A DNA stretch of 64,000 nucleotides, taken from NCBI RefSeq assembly GCF_001425055.1, contig NZ_LMDK01000012.1, forward strand, positions 62,001 to 126,000. The letters are read 5' to 3'. The stretch is from Pelomonas sp. Root1237 (GTDB lineage Bacteria; Pseudomonadota; Gammaproteobacteria; Burkholderiales; Burkholderiaceae_C). The position numbers and the translations under genes were made by a program. Under the pieces are notes generated by a model. It was not told the DNA's origin, searched no databases, and saw only the letters and a list, made by a program, of their open reading frames with translations. Of the stretch, positions 8,936 to 16,566 are shown piece after piece; position 1 is the stretch's first letter, and each line of letters starts with the position of its first letter.

Positions 8936-9763
8936 TGGCAGGTGGGCCTATGACTGGAGGTCGCCGCTCTGATCGGAAATTTGATGACTGTTTAGCTCCG
9001 GCAGATTTGGGAGAAGACTTCAATGAATCAAGCGCTTGCACCTTTCAAATCGCGTCGATCTAGGGTGCAGCCTGCATGCCTAAGAGGCGCTGACGGTCTG
9101 TCGAGAATGCACTAGCCGCTCATGAGCGGTAGCACTTGGCAGTTCTGTGCTTCAGTCGACAGTTCGCGCGCGAGCACGCTTCACTCCTACCTCAGCTTCG
9201 ATGCCGTTGTCGGGCTCCTCGAATCGGCAATGGTCGAAGGTTTCTGCTGGGAGAAATTCTCTGGGCAAGCCATCCGCGGCTGTCATCGGGCCTCCTTCCT
9301 GATCCGCGTTTCCGACACAAGCGAAGGTGTGGATCCGCGAGACCGAAGTTGAAGCACAACTCGGCAGTACCTTGTCGGCGATCACGTACGCCCCGTGGGA
9401 GCAAGCATCTGAAAGTGGCGTCGGCCTGCTCGCTCCCGTCGGTTCGCTGTTGGAGGTCAAAGGGGGTTGGGTCGCGCCAAGTGGTGAGGAACGGTTCAAC
9501 CCAGGTAAGTCAGGCCGCAGCGCAGACATTCATCAAACAGGCTTTTCGTAGCTAAAAACGTTGAGCGACTGCATCGAACAGATCAGTCTGTATGCGGCTG
9601 AAATTGGCGCCCCCGTATGTGCCGACGAAGTCGCGAGTGACGGCGGTGATGCCATCGCGCACTCCTCCTCTCAAACTTGTAAGTCAGCGTCGCCCATTAC
9701 GAACGGCAAGGTCGCGGTCGATGGACAGAATCGGCGCCTGTCTTGAAGCCGGGAATGATTGGA
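8936..9763. other. Non-coding or decayed stretch of atypical composition
   Basis: No gene is supported in these 828 bases. Base composition is visibly less GC-rich than the surroundings, and codon-position bias is lost in every frame. Two overlapping plus-strand frames, 9122-9352 and 9327-9551, read like pieces of one protein interrupted by a frameshift ('LLESAMVEGFCWEKFSGQAI' then 'WIRETEVEAQLGSTLSAITY'). I do not recognise them and neither has a ribosome-binding site. A perfect 14-bp palindrome, CCGCTCATGAGCGG, sits at 9116-9129. The best reading is a remnant of an acquired gene. Confidence 0.4.
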
Positions 9764-10975
9764 ATGCGTGTGAAACATCTGCTCGCCGGCCTGCTGGCAC
9801 TCTGCTGCGCGGCCAGCGCCGTCGCCGCCGACCCGCATTGGGTGACTGGCTGGGCGGCCGCACCGGACTCGCCCGGCCCGTCGCTGCAGCCGCAGACGAT
9901 ACGCCAGGTCGTGCGCAGCAGCGTCGCCGGTACGCAGGTGCGCATACGCCTGTCCAATCTGTTCGGCAGCGCGCCGCTGAACCTCGGACCGGTCCATCTG
10001 GCGCTGCACGCCGCCGGCTCGGCCATCCAACCGGGCAGCGATCGGGCACTCAGCTTCCAAAAGCTGCCGACGGTGACGATCGCCCCCGGCGACAGCGTCC
10101 TGAGCGATCCGGTTGAGCTGCGCGTGGCCGCGCTGCAGCAGCTGGCGCTGAGCCTGTATCTGCCGCAGGAGACCGGACCATCGACGCTGCATGGCGCGGC
10201 GCTGCAGACCGCCTGGCTGTGGCCGGGCGAGGACGCCGGCGCGGCGACGCTGTTCCCGGCCGGCGCGACCACCGACGACAGCCGCTACTTCGTCACCGAT
10301 CTGGAGGTGAGCGCCGCCGCCCCGGCACGCACCTTGGTGGTGGTAGGTGACTCCATCACCGATGGTGTCGGCTCGGCCGACGACCGCAATGCGCGCTGGC
10401 CGGATTTCCTGGCCGCGCGTCTGCAGGGCGACCCGCAGCTGGCGACTATCGGCGTGGCCAATGCGGGCATCGCCGGCAACCGCATCCTCAACGACGGGCG
10501 CGCTCCCTTCGTCGGCCCGAGCGTGCTGGCGCGCTTCGAGCGCGATGCGCTGAGCAAGCCGGGCGTGCGCTGGATCGTGCTGATGCAGGGCATCAATGAC
10601 ATCACCGCGGCGAAGGCGCCGGCAACACCGCAGGACGACGTCAGCGCGCAGCAGATCATCGCCGGCATGCGCGACCTGATTGCAAAAGCGCATGCGAGCG
10701 GCCTGAAGATCTGGGGCGCGACGCTGCTGCCCTGCGGCGAGGCCAAGGGGTTGTTGCGCCCGACGCCGCAGAGCGAGGCCAAGCGCCAGGCGGTCAACCG
10801 CTGGATCAGAACCGCCGGCGCCTTCGATGCGCTGCTCGACTTCGACCGCCTGCTGCGCGACCCGGCCCGGCCCGACCAGCTGCTGCCGGCCTTCGACAGC
10901 GGCGATCATCTGCATCCCAACGAAGTCGGCTACCAGGCGATGGCCGCTGCCGTCGATCTGCGCTGGTTGAAGTGA
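9764..10975 (+). CDS. Exported SGNH/GDSL-family esterase
   Basis: A 403-aa protein with a signal peptide (MRVKHLLAGLLALCCAASAVAA). ATG 9764 or 9755 could start it; 9764 gives the cleaner leader. SGNH blocks are in order: the nucleophile Ser197 in 'VVVGDSITDG', Gly in 'GIAGNRIL', Asn in 'MQGINDI', and Asp381/His384 in 'GDHLHPNEVGY'. The N-terminal ~180 residues are a beta-rich extension seen in secreted SGNH esterases that act on carbohydrate esters. Likely an exported deacetylase or esterase; substrate unknown. The stop codon overlaps an imperfect stem (GATCAGC 10974-10980 with GCTGATC 10994-11000). It stands alone, with non-coding DNA on both sides. Confidence 0.88.
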   Translation: MRVKHLLAGLLALCCAASAVAADPHWVTGWAAAPDSPGPSLQPQTIRQVVRSSVAGTQVRIRLSNLFGSAPLNLGPVHLALHAAGSAIQPGSDRALSFQKLPTVTIAPGDSVLSDPVELRVAALQQLALSLYLPQETGPSTLHGAALQTAWLWPGEDAGAATLFPAGATTDDSRYFVTDLEVSAAAPARTLVVVGDSITDGVGSADDRNARWPDFLAARLQGDPQLATIGVANAGIAGNRILNDGRAPFVGPSVLARFERDALSKPGVRWIVLMQGINDITAAKAPATPQDDVSAQQIIAGMRDLIAKAHASGLKIWGATLLPCGEAKGLLRPTPQSEAKRQAVNRWIRTAGAFDALLDFDRLLRDPARPDQLLPAFDSGDHLHPNEVGYQAMAAAVDLRWLK

Positions 10976-11305
10976 TCAGCCGGCGAGAGCGCTGCTGATC
11001 GCCATGCGGGCGCGCCCGCCCTGTTTGGCCTGGTACCGCGCGCATCGCCAAATTCTTCCCCAAACTCAGGCAACTCGTTGCCATCGGGCGGCACCCTCAG
11101 GGTGCGGGGCTACAGAGGTAAGGTCACGGATTCAGGAAACTGCCTTCCTCGGCGACACCGGCAGCAGTACAGCGCCGCTGTCAGCGACCGCCTGGAATCT
11201 GCAGATGCTTCAGGTGTCCGTGCGCCGCCGCACCGACACCAGCGCTCCCAATGTCTAAAAGCAAGACCTTGCGACGCGCTGTGTCGCCCATCAACGAAAG
11301 ATCCC
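10976..11305. other. Intergenic region without a recognisable gene
   Basis: About 330 bases between the SGNH esterase and the 43-aa gene. It holds the stem over the esterase stop (10974-11000, no T-run) and a small GCACCC/GGGTGC hairpin near 11092-11106. No frame shows convincing coding character or a start with a ribosome-binding site. Confidence 0.5.
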
Positions 11306-11437
11306 ATGTCCAAAGGTCAACGCGGCAACAAGGAACAGAAGAAAGCGAAGAAGGCCCATGCGCCAGCGCCTGTGATTCCCGCCACCTCGGCTGAGAAGGC
11401 TGCGGAGGCGATTTCGGTCGCTCCGCGCAAGAAATAG
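11306..11437 (+). CDS. Small lysine-rich protein (43 aa)
   Basis: The ATG at 11306 opens a 43-residue protein beginning 'MSKGQRGNKEQKKAKKAHAP' and ending in a basic tail. Small proteins starting 'MSKGQ(K/R)GNKE.KKPKK' are widespread in beta- and gammaproteobacteria, from my recollection, and have no assigned function. The high Lys/Ala/Pro content suggests a disordered nucleic-acid-binding or ribosome-associated peptide, which is inference. The ribosome-binding site is weak (GAAAG, 11296-11300). Confidence 0.65.
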   Translation: MSKGQRGNKEQKKAKKAHAPAPVIPATSAEKAAEAISVAPRKK

Positions 11438-11659
11438 GCTTGGCAACTGGCCGGCCGTCCGCACCGGGCAGGAGAACCTGCAGGTGATGATGGCCTTCGG
11501 CCGCCAGCTGACGGGCTTTGCGGGCATCGTCCTTGTCAGCAATCCGCGACGCAGGTGATGACCGAGGCTGGGTTTGAAACGCACCGTTGGTGCGGCAGCG
11601 CACGGAACGCCGCTGGGGCTTCGGGAATGCTTGAGCCGTCGATATAGCGGCTGCTCACC

Positions 11660-12709
11660 ATGAACTCGCAACACCCTCCATTCGGCATGACGGTCGCGCC
11701 CCAGGGCGCGGCGATCCTGACCGGCACGCACGGCTCGTTTGGCTCGCACATCGGTTGGCGGGATGTGACCGGTGATCCGGGGCCCGACCCCCACGCGCAG
11801 GCCTCCGAGCTGTGGCAGCAAGCCGTCCATGACCTGCGCGGCAAGCTCAGCGTGGTCACGGCGGTCACTGCGCTGTTGCAGAAGCCGCGCAGCGACTTGC
11901 GCCGTTTGGAACTGATGGCCGTGCTGGATCGCAACGTTGCCGGCCTGCGGGAGCTGCTGAACGGCGTGGCCGACCTGGCTCGGCTCGACACCCAGCAGGA
12001 ACGACCTGTCATTCGCACGGTGGACGTCGCCATGGCGCTTGACGACATGTGCAACAACCTGCGCGTCGTGGCGAATTCGCGCGGGCTGAGCCTGGAGATC
12101 AGCGGCCCGGCCAGCCTCGTCGCGGAGAGCGACCCGCTGATGGTGGCGCGCATTGCGCAGAACCTGATGCTTAACGCGATCCAGTACACGCGCGCCGCTG
12201 GCGTGGTGCTGACCTACGGCCACTGTGGCGCTGGGGAGGCTGGCCACTGGTACTTCGATGTCGGAGACGCCGGCCGCGAGCTGTGCAGCGGTGGACCCGT
12301 CGGGCTCATCCGAACAGCGGGCGCGTCCGCAATCGCGGCTTCGGGCGAGGGCATCGGCCTGTCCATCGTCGCCCGCCTGTGCAGGCTGCTGGGCGGAACG
12401 ATGGAGATCACGAGTGCTGTCGGGGCCGGCCGCGTCACCCGCATCAAGTTGCCCCGGCGCTACGTTGGTGCGCTGCAAGACCTGATGATCGCTACCGTCG
12501 CGCGCAGTGGCGCCCCGGCCGCAGGCCTATGGGCTCCCGCGGCATTGCAGGCCGGCCAGCCGCAGCAGCTTCCCTTGCTGCCCGCGGTTCCTGCAAAGCC
12601 CGCGCGCTTCGCCGCATGCAATGTTTCGACATTGCCTCAGTCACGCTCAAATCATCTGGATCTCAGCAACGCCGTCGCGCCGCACTCAGTGCCATACAGC
12701 GTCGGCTGA
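11660..12709 (+). CDS. Soluble sensor histidine kinase
   Basis: A 349-aa protein with no membrane segment and no recognisable sensor domain: the first ~50 residues are low in conserved features. A dimerisation box follows, with the phospho-acceptor His57 in 'AVHDLRGKLSVV'. Then comes an HATPase domain with an N box ('NLMLNAIQYT') and a G2 box ('GEGIGLSIVARLCRLLGG'). The last ~75 residues are unlike the family and look disordered. No response regulator is adjacent, so it is an orphan kinase. ATG 11660 is used; upstream sequence lacks a good Shine-Dalgarno, so the start is uncertain. Confidence 0.8.
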   Translation: MNSQHPPFGMTVAPQGAAILTGTHGSFGSHIGWRDVTGDPGPDPHAQASELWQQAVHDLRGKLSVVTAVTALLQKPRSDLRRLELMAVLDRNVAGLRELLNGVADLARLDTQQERPVIRTVDVAMALDDMCNNLRVVANSRGLSLEISGPASLVAESDPLMVARIAQNLMLNAIQYTRAAGVVLTYGHCGAGEAGHWYFDVGDAGRELCSGGPVGLIRTAGASAIAASGEGIGLSIVARLCRLLGGTMEITSAVGAGRVTRIKLPRRYVGALQDLMIATVARSGAPAAGLWAPAALQAGQPQQLPLLPAVPAKPARFAACNVSTLPQSRSNHLDLSNAVAPHSVPYSVG

Positions 12710-12738
12710 CTCGCGTCGAACTCAAGCGCGCACCGTAG

Positions 12739-12760
12739 CCGCGCCAGGCCGCGGGCGCGG
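12739..12760. terminator. Possible stem-loop between convergent genes
   Basis: CCGCGCC (12739-12745) pairs with GGCGCGG (12754-12760) between the kinase stop and the convergent lipase gene. No T-run follows on either strand, so intrinsic termination is only a possibility. Confidence 0.3.
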
Positions 12761-12776
12761 CGGTTCCGGTTTGGTG

Positions 12777-14195
12777 TCAGGTGCAGGTCTTTGGCTGGGC
12801 CGGCAGGATCAGCAGTCCACGGATTCGACCCCGGCGCGCGCCCGTGGCGTCGTTTTGCACCGAGCCAAAGATGACGACCTGTTCACCGCTGCTGCGCTGT
12901 TCAAGCACCAGCACGATGTCGGAATCCTGTGCGTAACCGGCGGAGACCCAGGCTTGCCGGAGTTCCGTCAGTTGGCCGTCCGCGCGGTATCGATCCAGGG
13001 TGCCGAGCCGACCTACCCAGGCGGGCGCCAGTTCCTCCGGGTTTGCGGCGAACAGCTTGACGAACTCGAGTGCGAACGCCCGGCCTGGGAGCCGCTCGAA
13101 GGATCGAGTCATCAGTGCCGGCTGGCCGAGGTTGGACGGAAGGACGAATCTGTCGGACCAGGTGTCAGACTGGTAAAGCGCCTCCTGCACGACCGTGGGC
13201 GCCGCGTCGAGATTGAACTCGCTGGCCCTCAGCCTGGCCAGTGTTTGCAGCATGGCCTGGCCATCGGGCGTGTTGACCTCGCTGCTCGGATAGGTCTTGG
13301 GAATTGCGTCGCCTGCGCAGGACAGGAAGTAGCGCTTCAGATAGCGGTGCGGCGTGTCCTGCAGCGACACCGGCTTGACCATGCTGCTGTGGTCGAACTG
13401 CTCCAGCACATCGACGCCGTCAGGTCGACGCTGGCATAGCGCGGTCGCACTGTCTTTGGGCACCACCAGCACCCCGCCGCCCAGAGCGGAGGCAAAGGAA
13501 AAGAAGCCCATCTTCTGCCCCTCCGCCAGGCAGTACCAGTGAAACGGCCAGGCGACTTTCTGCCACTGGTCGATCAGGGCCTGCTGGTGGCCGTCGGGCC
13601 TCATGCCGGCGAACTGGAGGCTGTCAGAGACGTAGCTCGCCACGTTGGCAATGTCGGCGCCCGTCGCCGGCGTGCCGAAGAAACTGACGAGCTTGATGCG
13701 GCGGAGCTTGTCGCGCATGTCCTCCTTGGCATGCATGCGTAGCAGCATCTGGGCCGTGACCAGGCCGCCCATGCTGTGCGCCACGATCGTGATGTGGGCG
13801 TGGTCCAGCACGCCGTCGTTCTGCAGGTCCTTGCGCAGCTGCTCGGCGACCTTGTCGACTTCGGGGCTGCTGCCCAGCAGTTGGGTGTCGTAGCGGTAGA
13901 GGTAGATGTTGCTGTTGTCGAAGGCAGGTTCGGCCCTCAGCAGGCAGGGCCAGGACTGATCTTCCTTGCCGCTCCAGGCGGTCCTGGCGCTGCTGAGCAC
14001 ACCGTGGACAAACACCACGACCGAGGTCCGGCTCGGGTCCTTGCCGCCCAGGAATGCCGGCCCTTCGATGGGCAGGCAGGGCGCAGGCGCCGCTGCCTGT
14101 GCTAACGCCGGGACGGCGCAGCCAAGGCAAGCCACGACAGCAAGCACCAGCCCGCGGACTGTGGAATAGAAAACAAGGCGTTGAATGGTGCGCAT
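12777..14195 (-). CDS. Exported lipase-like alpha/beta hydrolase
   Basis: A 472-aa protein on the minus strand. Start 14195 is supported by GGAGG 7 nt upstream and by a signal peptide that follows at once (MRTIQRLVFYSTVRGLVLAV...ALAQ). The alpha/beta-hydrolase features are the oxyanion region 'VVVFVHGVLSS' and the nucleophile elbow 'VAHSMGGLV' with Ser141. This 'HSMGG' form is typical of lipases and PGAP1-like esterases. The C-terminal ~200 residues are unassigned. Likely a secreted or periplasmic esterase. It is divergent from nothing obvious; the diguanylate cyclase upstream ends 160 bases away. Confidence 0.82.
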   Translation of the reverse strand: MRTIQRLVFYSTVRGLVLAVVACLGCAVPALAQAAAPAPCLPIEGPAFLGGKDPSRTSVVVFVHGVLSSARTAWSGKEDQSWPCLLRAEPAFDNSNIYLYRYDTQLLGSSPEVDKVAEQLRKDLQNDGVLDHAHITIVAHSMGGLVTAQMLLRMHAKEDMRDKLRRIKLVSFFGTPATGADIANVASYVSDSLQFAGMRPDGHQQALIDQWQKVAWPFHWYCLAEGQKMGFFSFASALGGGVLVVPKDSATALCQRRPDGVDVLEQFDHSSMVKPVSLQDTPHRYLKRYFLSCAGDAIPKTYPSSEVNTPDGQAMLQTLARLRASEFNLDAAPTVVQEALYQSDTWSDRFVLPSNLGQPALMTRSFERLPGRAFALEFVKLFAANPEELAPAWVGRLGTLDRYRADGQLTELRQAWVSAGYAQDSDIVLVLEQRSSGEQVVIFGSVQNDATGARRGRIRGLLILPAQPKTCT

Positions 14196-14354
14196 TTCGA
14201 GTCCTCCGCATGCCAGCAGGCTCAGCCCACAGGACGGCCCTGGGTCACCTGCGCGCGTGCCATGCACTGTGATGCGATGGCGTCGGCTCGACATCCTCAG
14301 TACAGAGGACTGTTGCGACAGAAGCAGAAGTTCAGGTGGCGGGAACCGCCGTGG

Positions 14355-15068
14355 CTAGCGTGGGTGCGACGCGGTCCGCTTGATGCGGTACATGGCCTCG
14401 TCCGCCTTGCGCATCAGCACGCCGGGCGACTCGCCGTCGTCGGGGAAGACGCTGTAACCGATGCTGGCCGAGATGGACATGGGGTGGCCGGCGAGCATGC
14501 AGGGCTCGGCCAGTGCGCGAGCGATCTTGTCGGCCACTTGTGTGGCGTCCTCGCGCCGGGCCGCGGCGACCAGCACGACGAACTCGTCGCCGCCCATGCG
14601 GCAGACCGTGTCGCTGTCGCGAACCGTGGCCTGCAGCACGCGCGCCGCACGCTGCAGCAGCAGGTCACCGACGGCGTGGCCGAACTCGTCGTTGACCTGC
14701 TTGAAGCCGTCGATATCGAGGAAATAGATGATCAGGCGTTCACCATGCCGGCGCGCGAGGGCGATGTCGTGGCTCAGCCGGTCCCACAGCACCTCGCGAT
14801 TCTTCAGCCCGGTCAGCGAGTCGGTCTGCGATGCCTTGACGGCAACTTCCAGCGCCGCATGGGCGGTCTCCACTTCCTGCGTCGCCAACTGGTTTTCCGC
14901 CTGCAGGCGCTTGTTCTCCAGGCGGGCGTCGTGAGCGGCCGACAGGCCTCGTTCGCTGCGGGCTTCGAGGATGGCGGCCTGCAGTTCCAGCAGCGTCGCC
15001 TCGGCGGCGGCGATCTGCCGCTCCAGCGCAACGAGCCGGCTTTGCGCGCCGTCGCTCCCTGAGCTCAA
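14355..15068 (-). CDS. Diguanylate cyclase (coiled coil-GGDEF)
   Basis: A 237-aa cytoplasmic protein. Residues about 10-80 form an Ala/Glu/Leu-rich coiled coil, and residues about 81-232 a GGDEF domain. The active-site motif is intact ('CRMGGDEFVVL', 159-163). The product-inhibition I-site RxxD (RDSD, 150-153) stands at the canonical five residues before it, so this is expected to be an active, feedback-inhibited cyclase. The start is a TTG at 15068 overlapping the protease stop (TTGA). No other start precedes the coiled coil, so translation is probably coupled to the trypsin-like gene. Third gene of a minus-strand operon. Confidence 0.88.
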   Translation of the reverse strand: MSSGSDGAQSRLVALERQIAAAEATLLELQAAILEARSERGLSAAHDARLENKRLQAENQLATQEVETAHAALEVAVKASQTDSLTGLKNREVLWDRLSHDIALARRHGERLIIYFLDIDGFKQVNDEFGHAVGDLLLQRAARVLQATVRDSDTVCRMGGDEFVVLVAAARREDATQVADKIARALAEPCMLAGHPMSISASIGYSVFPDDGESPGVLMRKADEAMYRIKRTASHPR

Positions 15069-15844
15069 GGCGAGGCCTTTGCGGCCGGCTCGGGTTTGGA
15101 TGGGGGTTCGCGGCGCGGCGAGGGGTCGGTCAGGGTCGCGAGGATGTCGGGATACCAGGCCGCATTCAGGCCCAGCGACTCGTCGGCCTCGAGGTCGCGG
15201 TTGCCGATGTCGAAGCGCGTCGAATGGATGCCCACCAGCAGCCAGGGCAGGGGCTTGCGGCCCGGCGCCCGCATGACGACTGGCGCGCCGCTGATACCGC
15301 GATGAGTGCGCGCATCGGTCAGGAACCAGCCCTGGCCCTGGAAGCGCCAGCCATAGGGCGAAGCGATGGCGCCTTGGCGCACGACCGGGAGATGGTGCAG
15401 GTCATCGTGAAAGCCGAGCGGAAAGCCGGTGATCAGGATGGGCTGGCCCAGCGGCACGTCGTCGTCCGCGCCGGGCAGGCTCTCAAGCGTGAAGGCAGTG
15501 AGCTGGACCGTCTCGGGCAGGGCGCCCGCGTCGATCTCCAGCACCGCCACGTCGATGCCACCGGCGTCGTCCCGGCCCTGGCGCCAATTGGCGCGGCCGT
15601 CACGGTAGAGCAGCACCGACAGCACGATGGCATCGGTCAGGTTGTCGGCGTCGGCATGCAGTTCGAGTTCGACGCGGTCGGGGTGGTGGTCGGCCTCTTC
15701 GTCGATGAAGACGTGCCGGCTGGTGACCAGGTAGAGGCGGGCGTCGCGCCGGAAGAAGAAGCCGCTGGCGCCGGTCAGCGCGCGCTTGCCGTCGAAGGTG
15801 CCGATGCGCGCAATGGCCAGCAGCAGGGGATCGGGTGCCGACAT
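15065..15844 (-). CDS. Trypsin-like serine protease domain protein
   Basis: A 259-aa protein without a signal peptide or PDZ domain, so a cytoplasmic single-domain trypsin-fold protein. A complete triad can be placed: His44 in 'LVTSRHVF', Asp98 in 'GGIDVAVLEI' and Ser185 in 'HRGISGAPVV'. It resembles the stand-alone 'trypsin-like peptidase domain' proteins found in many bacteria, whose substrates are unknown. It lies between an 81-aa protein (25-base gap upstream) and a diguanylate cyclase (4-base overlap downstream). This suggests a joint function in proteolysis-linked signalling, which is inference. Confidence 0.82.
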   Translation of the reverse strand: MSAPDPLLLAIARIGTFDGKRALTGASGFFFRRDARLYLVTSRHVFIDEEADHHPDRVELELHADADNLTDAIVLSVLLYRDGRANWRQGRDDAGGIDVAVLEIDAGALPETVQLTAFTLESLPGADDDVPLGQPILITGFPLGFHDDLHHLPVVRQGAIASPYGWRFQGQGWFLTDARTHRGISGAPVVMRAPGRKPLPWLLVGIHSTRFDIGNRDLEADESLGLNAAWYPDILATLTDPSPRREPPSKPEPAAKASP

Positions 15845-15869
15845 CGTGGGGCCGGGTGGGCGCCGCGCG

Positions 15870-16115
15870 TCAGTACGCCGGGCGCGGGGTGATGCGGTCC
15901 AGCTGCGAAGTCAGGTGCCGGCACATGTTCTCGCCCGTCGTCGTCAGGCGCAGTGAGCCGCCATGCCACTCGAGCCAGTGAAGGGCGACGTACTCCTCGA
16001 TGGTTTTTTCGGCGATCTCGGCGGCGCGGCGGCGCTTGAGCAGGTCGACGGTGGCGAGCAATCCATCGCGGAGCGCGTCACGTTTGGTATCGGGTGCAAG
16101 GGGGACCGGCTTCAT
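15870..16115 (-). CDS. Small conserved-looking hypothetical protein (81 aa)
   Basis: An 81-residue protein (MKPVPLAPDTKRDALRDG...). Start 16115 is chosen over the ATG at 16121 because GGAG (16122-16125) lies 6 nt from it but directly touches the other. The protein is charged and helical, with a later 'LHWLEWHGGSLRLTTTGENM' segment that resembles the wing of a winged-helix fold. It might be a small DNA-binding or adaptor protein. I do not recognise the family. First gene of the operon with the trypsin-like protease and the diguanylate cyclase. Confidence 0.65.
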   Translation of the reverse strand: MKPVPLAPDTKRDALRDGLLATVDLLKRRRAAEIAEKTIEEYVALHWLEWHGGSLRLTTTGENMCRHLTSQLDRITPRPAY

Positions 16116-16246
16116 CAGCATCTCCAGGGCGTGGGCATCGGGCGCCGACGGTGCGAGCGGCGGCCCTGTCACGCAGGTCGTCAATGGGGGCGGGGCCGCG
16201 TTTGGCGCGCTCCGGGAAGGGGCGGGCCGCGGTGCCGGGAGGGGCG

Positions 16247-16265
16247 CCTCGAAGAGTCTTCGAGG
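16247..16265. promoter_or_regulatory. 19-bp perfect inverted repeat, possible operator
   Basis: CCTCGAAGA (16247-16255) and TCTTCGAGG (16257-16265) are perfect 9-bp arms around one G. The site lies about 130 bases upstream of the 81-aa gene start, in the divergent region shared with the KaiC-like gene. It could be an operator or a short hairpin; no regulator is identified. Confidence 0.45.
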
Positions 16266-16458
16266 AGTGGAAGTGGGGCTCGCCGCTGCAAGCAGATGAC
16301 AACCAAAGCCGACGGCGGGAGCCGGCGAGCATGGGAACGCAGAAGTGATGCGTGGCGCCCGGTCTGCTGGGGGCCGCCGCGGCAGTGAGCAGACGCGCGA
16401 CAGCCGGGACAGTGTACGCCTGGGCACGATGTCCCTGACCTCCAGTTCGCACGCGCAA

Positions 16459-16485
16459 ACCCGACCCGGACCCGACCCGAACCCG
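16459..16485. repeat. Five ACCCG units, 11-base periodic
   Basis: ACCCG occurs at 16459, 16464, 16470, 16475 and 16481, giving an 11-base period (two units plus one base) about 80-110 bases upstream of the KaiC-like start. One period is close to one DNA turn, as in direct-repeat binding sites, but it could also be simple GC-rich repetition. Confidence 0.4.
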
Positions 16486-16566
16486 GCCATTTGGCGGACA
16501 TACACTGGCTGTCACCTGTGCATGGCGGCCTGGCATGAGGCCGCATTTCCTGACTGGAGATTGGCG

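Larger units (their letters stand above)
16116..16566. other. Divergent intergenic region with palindrome and short repeats
   Basis: About 450 bases separate the minus-strand protease operon from the KaiC-like gene and must carry both promoters. The minus-strand frame stays open across it but is Pro/Ala/Arg low-complexity with no start site, so I do not call a gene. It contains the palindrome at 16247-16265 and the ACCCG repeat at 16459-16485. Confidence 0.6.

Noticed and set aside
8936-9763. An insertion sequence in the atypical stretch
   Set aside because: No transposase motif, terminal inverted repeats or target duplication could be found.
11438-11659. Transposase-like minus-strand remnants upstream of the orphan kinase
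   Set aside because: Short frames with a vague resemblance only; nothing specific enough to report as a gene.
15870-16505. Long version of the 81-aa gene starting near 16505
   Set aside because: The extra N-terminal part is Pro/Ala/Arg low-complexity from non-coding DNA; GGAG and a good ATG support 16115.
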